Part shown: in pieces, positions 24,504 through 31,429 of the stretch | Layout of the letters: each line of letters begins with the position of its first letter | Numbering within the stretch: position 1 is the first letter of the stretch | Source: Lentisphaerae bacterium RIFOXYA12_64_32 | GTDB lineage: Bacteria > Verrucomicrobiota > Lentisphaeria > Oligosphaerales > YB12-FULL-65-16 | Reading direction: 5' to 3' | DNA: 36,636 nt | NCBI GenBank assembly: GCA_001803235.1 | Contig: MHBL01000148.1 | Location: 67,392 to 104,027, forward strand | Position numbers and translations under genes: made by a program | Notes under the pieces: generated by a model | Told to the model about the DNA's origin: nothing | What the model saw: only the letters and a program-made list of their open reading frames with translations | Databases searched by the model: none

Positions 24504-25687
24504 CTTCGGCCCAGCCCGTACCAATCACCGGACTTGGCTGCCTCTGCGCGGCCGGGCCGAATCTGTCCGCGTGCATGCAGAACCTGTTCGGCGGAATGCG
24601 TGTGCCCCGACCGCCGTCTAGGTTCAGCACGACCCATCCGGTCCGGTTTCCCGTATTCGAGATCATGGATGACCTACCGTTACCGGGCGCCGGACTCTCC
24701 CGCACGTGCCGTCTGGCACTGGCCGCCGCTCACGAGGCCGTTCTGGACGCGGGGCTCCCCCCGGACCTGCTGCGGGGTCAGCGGGTCGGGGTCTGCATCG
24801 GGACAACGGTCGGCTGCACCTTTAACAACGAGGAGTTCTACCGCGACTTCCGTTCCGGCGGGAGTCCGGCCCCCGAGCTCGTCCGGCGTTTCCTGCAGAG
24901 CAACCCGGCCTCGGCCATTGCCCGCGAATTCGACCTGAACGGCCCATGCCAGACCTTGGTTAACGCGTGTTCCTCAGGCACTGACGCCATCGGTATTGCG
25001 GCCGACTGGATCCGGTCCGGGATTTGCGACATCGCCATCGCTGGCGGCGCTGACGAACTTTCCCGCGTGACGTACAACGGTTTCATCTCGCTTCTGATCA
25101 CAGACAGCGCACCGTGCCGGCCGTTCGACCGGGACCGGAAGGGACTCAACCTCGGCGAAGGCGCGGCGATGCTGGTCTTGGAGTCAGCCCGCAGTGCCAG
25201 CGGGGGCAACCGCCCACCGCGCGCGACCGTGCTGGGCTATGGGCTGGCCTGCGACGCCCATCATCTCACCGCGCCACACCCCGACGGCGCCGGCCTGAAG
25301 CGGGCGATGCACGATGCTTTGGCGCAAAGCGGGATAGACGTTGGCAACATCGCGTTTGTCAATGCTCATGGCACCGGCACACCGGACAATGACCGTGTCG
25401 AAAGTGGCGTCCTCGCCGAGATGCTCCCCGGCGTGCCGTTCCTTTCCACCAAAGGCTACACCGGTCACACTCTAGGCGCGGCGGGCGCGATCGAGGCGGC
25501 ATTCACAGTTGCGTGCCTGACGGCGGGCAGGATCCCCGCCAGTGCCGGATTCGTCACCCAGGACCCGGCGCTACCGGTCAGCCCGGTGCGCACCGTGACC
25601 GCGGTCCGGACCCGGGCGGCCATGTCGCAGTCGCTGGCGTTCGGCGGCAACAACGGCGTTCTGGTCATTGGCGGGAGCCCTGCATGA
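24500..25687 (+). CDS. Beta-ketoacyl-ACP synthase (KS 4)
   Basis: A 395-residue KS with an intact triad: Cys157 (LVNACSSGT), His290 (NAHGTGTPDND) and His323 (GYTGHTLGAAG). The motif style (VNACSSGTDAIGIA, AHGTGTPDND) matches the initiating/elongating KS subgroup of aryl-polyene clusters. It is coupled by ATGA both to ACP 2 and to a Cys-less KS-like gene, so ACP, KS and partner form a natural three-gene unit. Confidence 0.9.
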   Translation: MTSAQPVPITGLGCLCAAGPNLSACMQNLFGGMRVPRPPSRFSTTHPVRFPVFEIMDDLPLPGAGLSRTCRLALAAAHEAVLDAGLPPDLLRGQRVGVCIGTTVGCTFNNEEFYRDFRSGGSPAPELVRRFLQSNPASAIAREFDLNGPCQTLVNACSSGTDAIGIAADWIRSGICDIAIAGGADELSRVTYNGFISLLITDSAPCRPFDRDRKGLNLGEGAAMLVLESARSASGGNRPPRATVLGYGLACDAHHLTAPHPDGAGLKRAMHDALAQSGIDVGNIAFVNAHGTGTPDNDRVESGVLAEMLPGVPFLSTKGYTGHTLGAAGAIEAAFTVACLTAGRIPASAGFVTQDPALPVSPVRTVTAVRTRAAMSQSLAFGGNNGVLVIGGSPA

Positions 25688-26751
25688 CCATGCGTCTGGC
25701 AATCCAGGGGCTTGGCCCCGTCGGCGGGTTCGGCAGCGGCACCGCCGCTCTGGAACGGGCACTCGTCACCGCGGCATCATGCCCTCACCTCACGCCGGTC
25801 CCATCCTTCTCTGCGGACACCGCAGGACTGGAGGCGTTCGTCGAGCGGAAGACGCTGCGACGGATGGATCATTTCTCCAGGATGGCCATGCTCGGTGCCT
25901 TTCTCGCGCTGGAGGATGCAGGCCGGCTCACGGCCGGCCGTGAGCGCCTGGGGCTGGTGCTCGCAAGCGGCTATGGCGCAGCCCGCACCACCTTCGCCTT
26001 TCTCGACTCCAGCATGGACCACGGCGATGTCTGTGCCTCGCCAACAAGTTTCTCCACATCAGTCCACAACGCTGCCGCTGCCAATATCGCCATCGTTCTC
26101 GACCTGCATGGCCCGACGATCACGGTCAGTCAATTCGAGCTTTCCGTTCCGTCGGCACTCCTGACCGCCGGGCAGTGGCTGACTGCCGGGCGTGTCGATG
26201 CCGTCCTGTTCGGAAGCGTGGATGAGTTCTGCCCCGTGATCGAATACGGCCTCCAACGCCTGCACGCCGACCAGAACCCACCGCCCCCGCAATCATCCCC
26301 GGGGGGAACCGTACCACCAGGTGAGGGTGCCGTGTTCTTCCTGCTGACGCGCGTCGGGGAGGAATCGCGCTATGGCGTTATCACCGATATCAGGCTTGGC
26401 ACGGTGGCCAACGGAGAACCGCGGATCGCCACCGACGCCGTTGTTGTGGTCAACGATCAGCGGGGTGCAATGGATGCCGACACCACAGCCCCTGTACCTG
26501 CTCCGGCCCCGCCCCGCGCCGTGTCATACACGCCGGTGTACGGCCGCCTCCCGGTCGGGCCGGCGTTCGACATGGCCATTGCGGCTCTCGCCTGCCGCCA
26601 CGGCCTGACCGCTGCCACACGGAACCACGCCGAGCCCGCCGCCCACCCCATCCCGCCCCCATCCCACCTGCTCAACGCCCCGTCAATTACCTGCCTCGTC
26701 CTCGGCCGGGACAATACATTCGGCCTGATCACCAGTTCCGGACGGGGCTGA
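25684..26751 (+). CDS. Cys-less KS-like protein (chain-length-factor-like)
   Basis: A 355-residue thiolase-fold protein starting at an ATGA overlap. It aligns with KS enzymes at IQGLGPVGGFGSG, the MDHFSRMAMLGAFLALEDAG helix and HGPTITVSQFELSV, where the nucleophile Cys is replaced (about Glu152). The His motifs are not recognisable either. A Pro-rich stretch occurs near residues 200-212 and again near 325. Such inactive KS homologues act as chain-length factors in heterodimers with an active KS; the partner is most likely KS 4. It shares with 18302-19075 the 'ASPxxFxxxxxN' segment, so the two belong to the same subfamily. Confidence 0.75.
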   Translation: MTMRLAIQGLGPVGGFGSGTAALERALVTAASCPHLTPVPSFSADTAGLEAFVERKTLRRMDHFSRMAMLGAFLALEDAGRLTAGRERLGLVLASGYGAARTTFAFLDSSMDHGDVCASPTSFSTSVHNAAAANIAIVLDLHGPTITVSQFELSVPSALLTAGQWLTAGRVDAVLFGSVDEFCPVIEYGLQRLHADQNPPPPQSSPGGTVPPGEGAVFFLLTRVGEESRYGVITDIRLGTVANGEPRIATDAVVVVNDQRGAMDADTTAPVPAPAPPRAVSYTPVYGRLPVGPAFDMAIAALACRHGLTAATRNHAEPAAHPIPPPSHLLNAPSITCLVLGRDNTFGLITSSGRG

Positions 26752-26756
26752 GCCAT

Positions 26757-27086
26757 ATGAGGAAGGCAATTCTTGGGGTCATCGCATTGGGGCTCTGTTC
26801 AGTCGTTACCGGATGCAGCTCAACACCAATGAGAATGGGACCGATTCCCGGCAAGCAGTACGAGGTGATCGGCAAGGCCGAGGGACGGGCGACTGGAATT
26901 ATGCTCTTCAACTTCATCCCGATCGGGCAGAACGTACGGTTTCAGCGGGCGTACAATCAGGCCGTCACCGAAGGACAAGGCGACGACCTGCTCAGCCCTG
27001 AGATCGACGAAAGGTGGTTCTGGGCTTACGTCCTGAATGGCTACGTGACGCATGTCAAGGGTGATGTGATCAAGTACAAACCGTAG
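26757..27086 (+). CDS. Small conserved lipoprotein
   Basis: A 109-residue protein with a signal peptide and lipobox VVTGC (Cys20). The mature sequence contains GKAEGRATGIMLFNFIPIGQN, RFQRAYNQAV and RWFWAYVLNGYVTHVKGDVI, a pattern I know from small conserved lipoproteins of unknown function. It starts five bases after the KS-like stop, so it is probably co-transcribed as the last gene of the second train. Function unknown; outer-membrane location likely. The 194 bases downstream hold nothing I recognise. Confidence 0.65.
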   Translation: MRKAILGVIALGLCSVVTGCSSTPMRMGPIPGKQYEVIGKAEGRATGIMLFNFIPIGQNVRFQRAYNQAVTEGQGDDLLSPEIDERWFWAYVLNGYVTHVKGDVIKYKP

Positions 27087-27280
27087 CCTGTGGTGTTCGG
27101 AGCGCCTGCTGGACTGGGTGCTCACGGGAAGCCGGTGGTGGTGGTGGCCGGGGCTGGCGGTCCCCTCCGACTGAGATTGGCCTGGCAATGCGTCGTTGCC
27201 GAAGCCATCTCCCCACTTGACACATGAATCCCGCGCTCCGGCAGCGGGTTTGCCCCGCGCAAGAATCTGCTTCTTCGTGC

Positions 27281-27619
27281 TCACGGACCGATGAAGCGGC
27301 AGTCTTCCTTGCCCTGCAGCATGCCGGGCGTGACGACATACGTGCCGTAGAACGTTGGATACCAGATGCCATTCGCAGCGTCGGTGTCGCCACCGGTGAG
27401 TAGCCAACCCAGCCCGCCGGTGATGCCGCCAAGGGCCGCGTGCACGCACTTGGCCGGAATGTAGAAGACATTGGTGGCCACTGTGCCGACCCAGACGATG
27501 ACTGAGGCCGCGCCTTGCGCACCGCCACCCGTCCCGTACGCATACGTGTCCTGAGCCCGGGTTGTACCCGCCAGCAACAGGAGTCCGAGAAACAGTCCGA
27601 CACCCAGCTTGCCAAACAT
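27281..27619 (-). CDS. Small exported Gly-rich protein
   Basis: A 112-residue protein. The start at 27619 has GGAGAGG on the minus strand and gives a proper signal peptide (MFGKLGVGLFLGLLLLAG, cleavage near TTRAQDT); the longer frame upstream adds a non-coding-looking extension. The mature part has a glycine-zipper-like membrane segment (YIPAKCVHAALGGITGGLGWLLTGG; key part first 20 residues) and ends YYVVTPGMLQGKEDCRF-like. It is probably a periplasmic or outer-membrane-associated protein of unknown function, convergent with the second train. Confidence 0.6.
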   Translation of the reverse strand: MFGKLGVGLFLGLLLLAGTTRAQDTYAYGTGGGAQGAASVIVWVGTVATNVFYIPAKCVHAALGGITGGLGWLLTGGDTDAANGIWYPTFYGTYVVTPGMLQGKEDCRFIGP

Positions 27620-27773
27620 GTGCCTCTCCGTTGCGCCCGTCATCGCTCCCTGTCCTCCATCTTGGCAGTCAACTCTCTCGACCTCATGCCCCCGTTCAGA
27701 TACCCGTACCATCCACGCGGCCAAGTCCTTGTGACTATGATACAGCCTGCGCGTCGGAAGTCAACGCCGCTCA

Positions 27774-27948
27774 TGGTGCTGGCAGGGCTGTTTCAAGATT
27801 CGTGACCGTCGCGGGCCGCGAGTACCCCCGGCGTGTCCCCACGCCGGGGGGGGGGCGGCCTGAGGACAGGCCGCCCCTACCAGGTGTGCGCGGAGGTGTG
27901 GCCTTCCGAGACGCGGCGCCAGATCTTGAAACAGCCCTGTGGTGCTGG
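27774..27948. mobile_element. MITE-like element with 17-bp TIRs and 9-bp target duplication
   Basis: The element proper is 27783-27939 (157 bp). Its ends are perfect 17-bp terminal inverted repeats (27783-27799, CAGGGCTGTTTCAAGAT, and its complement at 27923-27939). The bases immediately outside are identical 9-bp direct repeats, TGGTGCTGG (27774-27782 and 27940-27948), as a transposase generates on insertion. Inside lie two back-to-back 11-bp hairpins. There is no coding capacity, so movement would need a transposase in trans; a 9-bp duplication is usual for several families, for example IS4-group and IS1-type elements. Confidence 0.85.
27825..27877. repeat. Two adjacent perfect hairpins inside the MITE
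   Basis: Stem 1 pairs 27825-27835 with 27840-27850 (11 bp, 4-nt loop). Stem 2 pairs 27852-27862 with 27867-27877 (11 bp, 4-nt loop). They abut with one base between. The second, centred on GGCGGCCTG/CAGGCCGCC, is of a style seen as dispersed intergenic repeats. Confidence 0.75.
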
Positions 27949-27965
27949 TGCTTTGGCCCTTCCCC

Positions 27966-27993
27966 TTGACGCCGACGGTACGGCGTCTATTGT
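27966..27993 (+). promoter_or_regulatory. Candidate promoter with dyad in the spacer
   Basis: TTGACG (27966-27971) and TATTGT (27988-27993) are separated by 16 bases, close to sigma-70 spacing. A perfect 7-bp inverted repeat (27968-27974 with 27981-27987) fills the spacer. It would drive the DUF3015 gene 165 bases downstream. Weak evidence. Confidence 0.22.
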
Positions 27994-28157
27994 TCCGGTG
28001 TGTGTAAGGATTGAGTTGGCGTCTGGGGCCGGATGGCCCCGGCCATGAACGGGAACCCAAAGCACGGAGGTGGAAAACAGGCGAGGACTGAACGTGTGGC
28101 TCTAAAGTCAACGAGACGTCTGAAATCGAATGAAATACCAAGGAGAAGGAGAGCGCA

Positions 28158-28613
28158 ATGAAGAAACTGCTCGCAGTGTTGGGTGTGATGGCGATCGGCG
28201 GCGGGGTGATGGCGGATGAGTTGCAGGACAACGTGGGTATCGGCTTCGGCACGATGATCTTCCAAGGCCAGACGGGCCTGGTGCAGCAAGTCCTGGCTGC
28301 GACCACGAACAGCTTTTTGGGCAACCAGACGTTTGCCATCAGCTCCGGCACCCTGGACGCGAAGAAGCCGGACAGCCTGGTCGAGAACAAGGCGCTGCGC
28401 GAGTTCGTGGCCGGGAACATGGACAACCTGGCCAAGGACATTGCCATGGGCCGCGGCGAGACGCTGGACACGGTGACGGAACTGATGGCCGTGCCGGAAG
28501 GCAAGCGCGCCGAGTTCCACAAGAACCTGCAGGCGAATTTCTCGAACATCTACAGCTCCGAGTCGGTGACGCACCTGGATGTGCTCAACAACCTTGAGCA
28601 GATTGCCATCTGA
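28158..28613 (+). CDS. DUF3015-family exported protein
   Basis: A 151-residue protein with a signal peptide (MKKLLAVLGVMAIGGGVMA-DE) and a strong ribosome-binding site (AAGGAGAAGGAG). The core NVGIGFGTMIFQGQTGLVQQ, then LAATTNSFLGNQTFAISSGT, is the DUF3015 signature. The C-terminal half is helical and ends with a FHKNLQANFSNIYSSE segment. DUF3015 genes are frequently followed by a DUF4105 gene, as here, so the two probably work together in the cell envelope; the function is not known. Confidence 0.85.
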   Translation: MKKLLAVLGVMAIGGGVMADELQDNVGIGFGTMIFQGQTGLVQQVLAATTNSFLGNQTFAISSGTLDAKKPDSLVENKALREFVAGNMDNLAKDIAMGRGETLDTVTELMAVPEGKRAEFHKNLQANFSNIYSSESVTHLDVLNNLEQIAI

Positions 28614-28645
28614 CGCCCGGCCTTTGTCCGGACGGTCGATTTGGG

Positions 28646-28682
28646 AAAGCGTACGGCAGTGGTGTATGCTGCCGTACGCTTT
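28646..28682 (+). terminator. Strong intrinsic terminator after the DUF3015 gene
   Basis: A 14-bp perfect stem (28646-28659 with 28669-28682; core AGCGTACGGCAG / CTGCCGTACGCT) with a 9-nt loop is followed by a T-rich run (TTTCTTTT). It lies 32 bases after the DUF3015 stop. The loop contains the ATG proposed as the start of the DUF4105 gene, so read-through or attenuation is needed to express that gene from the same promoter. Confidence 0.75.
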
Positions 28683-31200
28683 TCTTTTCCTGGCGTCGTT
28701 CGCGTGGTGTGCGGACACCGCAGAACGTGCCGGTACGGCCGCGCGAAACGATCAGGCGGCTGCAAGGCTGGAGCCTTGCGCTACTTCGGCGCAACCGGGA
28801 CTCGCTGCCGCGACTCCTGATGCTTACCTCGACGAGTTGCTGGGGCGTGCGGAGTCCGCACGGCTTTGGGAAGACCCGTACTGGCACGTGTTGCTGCACT
28901 ACAAGCGCGGGCGGCTGGGCGGCTGGGTCAGCCGTGTGGACGACCCAAAGTTCTTCGCCGCGCCGGACGGGAAGACCAACCCGCGCGCCGAGATGGAAGC
29001 GACACTGCGCGCGTTCTTCGCGCCGGCGGCGCCGGCGGACGCCGCCTCCCCCCCGAACACTGAACACCAAACACTCGGGGCTGAACATCCAACACCCAAC
29101 ATCCAACACCCAACACCCAACGTTGAAGGGGGCGGATCCGAGCCCAACCAGCCCGCGAGGACGCGGGCGCTCCAGCCGGAAGGTGCCATCTCCCCCCTGA
29201 CACCTGAAACCCGAAACCTGAAACCTCCCGCTCCCCCGAAACCCGACACCCGACACCCGACACCCGTCCCGCATCCCATCAGTCGCTGGACGGCGCGGTT
29301 CGAGTGGATGAAGGAGAAACTGGCGATCGACACGGCGCGGTTGCCGGTGCAGGCGTGCGCGGAGTTCGAGGCGGTCTATGCGGACATCAAGCCGCGGTCC
29401 GTGGTGTTGGTGTTTCCGTCCGCGTTCCTGAACAGTCCGGCTTCGATGTTCGGGCATACGCTGCTGAACGTGCGGAGCTGGCACAAGAGCGAGCTGCTGA
29501 ATCAGGCGATCACGTACTCGGCGTTCGCGCAGGACACGAACGGCGTCCTGTTCGCGGTCAAAGGCATCTGCGGGCTGTACCCGGGCTACTACAGCGTGCT
29601 GCCGTACTACCGCAAGGTGCAGGAGTACAACGACATCAACCGGCGCGACATCTGGGAGTACGACCTGAACCTGACCGAACCGGAAGTGCGCCGGCTCATG
29701 CTGCACACCTGGGAGTTGCGCGACATCTACTCCGACTACTACTTCTTCACGGAGAACTGCGCCAACAACCTGCTGTACCTGCTCGACGCCGCGCGCCCGG
29801 GCCAGCACCTGGCGGAACAGACGCGGCCGTGGATTATCCCCCTGGACACCGTCCGCATCATTCGCGACGCCGGGCTGATCACCGAGGTGCACTACCGCCC
29901 GAGCAAGGCGACGCGGATCCGGTACATCGCCTCGCTGCTGAACGCGCCCATGCAGAAGTGCGCCGCCAAGGTGGTGCGCGGCGAGATGACGCCGGACGCG
30001 GTGCTGGAGATGCAGATGTCGAACGGCAGCGCAGATACGAGGGAACGAACATCGAACATCGAAGCCCTGAACCCTGAACACCGAACACGGAACACCCAAG
30101 ACGGAACGCCGAACGTCGAACGTCGAACGTCGAACGCCGAACAGGGAGAATCCGGACCGCCTGAAGGCGGAACTACAAACGGGGAGGGCCAGGCTCGTAG
30201 TTCCGGCTTCAGCCGGTCCGGGTCCATTCCTCCCACGCCACCCGCCGCCGCTCTCCCCCTGACACCTGAAACCCGAAACCTGAAACCTTCTTCCCCCACG
30301 CCTGACACTCGTCCCGCGCCCCCCCCGGAACCGCCTGAAGGCGGGACTGCGAACGGGGACGTGCAGAAGGCGCGGGTGCTGGACCTGGCGGCGGAAGTGC
30401 TGCAGGGGTTCTACGGTTCGGGCAAGCTGGAGAAGAAGCCGTACGTGGGCAGTTTCCTGGCGGTGCTGAAGGCGCGCAGTCGCCTGGGCGTGCCGGAAGC
30501 GAGCGACTACCGGGTCCCGGAACCGGTCGCACCGGACCGCGGCCACGGGTCGATGCGACTGAGCCTGGGCGGCGGCTGGGAGGAAGAAAGCGGCGGGTTC
30601 CAGGAACTCGAGTGGCGCCCGGCGTATCATGCCCTGGTGGACCCTGACGAAGGCTATCAGGAGGGGGCGCACATCGAGTTCAGCCGCCTCGTGCTGCGGC
30701 ACTACGACGCGCCGGAAGCCTACGAGCTGACGCGGTGGGATTTCCTGCGCATCCTGTCGTTGTCACCCGTAGATCGGTTCTTCTCCCCGGTCGCGTGGAA
30801 GGCGGACATCTCTGTGATCCGCGAGCCGACCACCGACGGCACGCGCCACCGCTACGGCCAGGTGACCACGGGCGGCGGCTGGGCGTGCCGACTGGCGGGC
30901 GGCACCGCCTACGCCATGATCGAGACCGAGGCGCGGGCCGGCGGGTTCGACGCCGGTTGGGCCGTCGGCGCCGGGCCGGCCGGCGGCTGGGTCGCCAACG
31001 TCACGCCGCGCTGGAAGGTTCACGCGCAAGCGCGGGGAATGAGCTTCCTTCCCGGCGAGTGCGGTGAGGATCTGTCCGCCACGCTCGAGCAGCGCTTCAC
31101 CCTCGCGCCCTGGAGCGCCCTGGCCTTGGCGCTCACCGAACGCCACGCCTGGGACCGCACCGACAGGGCTGTAACTCTGCGGTGGATGGTGTACTATTGA
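28666..31200 (+). CDS. DUF4105 outer-membrane-associated protein with repeat insertions
   Basis: An 844-residue protein. The ATG at 28666 begins a signal-like segment (LPYAFLFLASFAWCADT) but has a poor ribosome-binding site; an upstream in-frame ATG (28579) is possible. DUF4105 landmarks follow: 'WHVLLHYKR-GRLGGWVSRVDD', VLVFPSAFLNSPASMFGHTL, YPGYYSVLPYYRKVQEYND, RDIWEYDLNL, and YFFTENCANNLLYLLDAARP. The last ~280 residues are beta-barrel-like. Two low-complexity Pro/Thr/Asn-rich stretches, about residues 129-203 and 458-565, are encoded by dispersed genomic repeats inserted in frame at domain linkers. The family is predicted to include a papain-like cysteine-peptidase-type fold; no activity is established. 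Confidence 0.85.
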   Translation: MLPYAFLFLASFAWCADTAERAGTAARNDQAAARLEPCATSAQPGLAAATPDAYLDELLGRAESARLWEDPYWHVLLHYKRGRLGGWVSRVDDPKFFAAPDGKTNPRAEMEATLRAFFAPAAPADAASPPNTEHQTLGAEHPTPNIQHPTPNVEGGGSEPNQPARTRALQPEGAISPLTPETRNLKPPAPPKPDTRHPTPVPHPISRWTARFEWMKEKLAIDTARLPVQACAEFEAVYADIKPRSVVLVFPSAFLNSPASMFGHTLLNVRSWHKSELLNQAITYSAFAQDTNGVLFAVKGICGLYPGYYSVLPYYRKVQEYNDINRRDIWEYDLNLTEPEVRRLMLHTWELRDIYSDYYFFTENCANNLLYLLDAARPGQHLAEQTRPWIIPLDTVRIIRDAGLITEVHYRPSKATRIRYIASLLNAPMQKCAAKVVRGEMTPDAVLEMQMSNGSADTRERTSNIEALNPEHRTRNTQDGTPNVERRTSNAEQGESGPPEGGTTNGEGQARSSGFSRSGSIPPTPPAAALPLTPETRNLKPSSPTPDTRPAPPPEPPEGGTANGDVQKARVLDLAAEVLQGFYGSGKLEKKPYVGSFLAVLKARSRLGVPEASDYRVPEPVAPDRGHGSMRLSLGGGWEEESGGFQELEWRPAYHALVDPDEGYQEGAHIEFSRLVLRHYDAPEAYELTRWDFLRILSLSPVDRFFSPVAWKADISVIREPTTDGTRHRYGQVTTGGGWACRLAGGTAYAMIETEARAGGFDAGWAVGAGPAGGWVANVTPRWKVHAQARGMSFLPGECGEDLSATLEQRFTLAPWSALALALTERHAWDRTDRAVTLRWMVYY
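28762..28788. repeat. Palindromic dispersed repeat inside DUF4105 gene
   Basis: GCAAGGCT and AGCCTTGC form a perfect 8-bp palindrome around GG. The 27-base unit recurs at 34294-34320 with three mismatches, outside any gene, so this coding stretch (encoding ARLEPCATS) is derived from a dispersed repeat. Confidence 0.6.
29051..29276 (+). repeat. Heptamer-based repeat insertion 1, in frame in DUF4105 gene
   Basis: The segment is made largely of 7-base units: CAACATC/CAACACC (about 29088-29122), GACACCT/GAAACCY (29199-29226) and GACACCC (29244-29266). It is translated as a Pro/Thr/Asn-rich linker of about 75 residues between the N-terminal and main DUF4105 domains. A 34-base stretch (29193-29226) is identical to 30255-30288. 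Confidence 0.75.
30030..30360 (+). repeat. Heptamer and palindrome repeat insertion 2, in frame in DUF4105 gene
   Basis: About 330 bases of GAACACC/CGAACGT-like units, two copies of a CCGCCTGAAGGCGG palindrome module (around 30157 and 30330), a CCGGCTTCAGCCGG palindrome (around 30203), and the same 34-base heptamer run as insertion 1 (30255-30288). It is translated without a stop as a linker of about 107 residues before the conserved 'QKARVLDLAAEVLQ' region. Confidence 0.75.
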
Positions 31201-31201
31201 G

Positions 31202-31395
31202 AGTGTCGGGTGTCGAGGGACGGGTGCCGGAAAGGCTGACAGGGCCAGCCCCGCAGACGCCTCGGACATCTCCGACGTGTTTGCTCAATCAGATCCGTCC
31301 GATTCGTCCGTTGGGTCCGTTTGGTCCGTTCCGGGCACCGGACCCCACGCCGGGGTGCGCCGGGCAAGGGCAAGGGCAAGGGCAAGGGCAAGGGC
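31202..31395. repeat. Short tandem repeats upstream of beta-helix gene
   Basis: 31202-31217 holds two GTGTCGG-type heptamers (minus-strand GACACCC). About 31286-31330 has a degenerate 9-base unit ending GTCCG (ATCCGTCCG, ATTCGTCCG, TTGGGTCCG, TTTGGTCCG). 31362-31395 has 5.7 perfect copies of GGGCAA. No gene lies in 31201-31429. Confidence 0.8.
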
Positions 31396-31429
31396 GATTG
31401 GCAGTGACCGTTTGGAGAGGAGCCAGACC

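Noticed and set aside
3455..26751. Classical aryl-polyene or flexirubin cluster
   Set aside because: The core matches, but no Tyr/His ammonia-lyase, no methyltransferase and no dialkylresorcinol DarA/DarB-type genes are visible, so the exact class is left open.
27966..28157. Riboswitch in the DUF3015 leader
   Set aside because: Apart from a 7-bp dyad and the ribosome-binding site I could not recognise any known aptamer core.
28585..30702. A 705-codon open frame on the minus strand across the DUF4105 gene
   Set aside because: It is Arg/His/Gln-rich, lacks any domain and mirrors the clearly conserved DUF4105 protein; it stays open because of GC bias.
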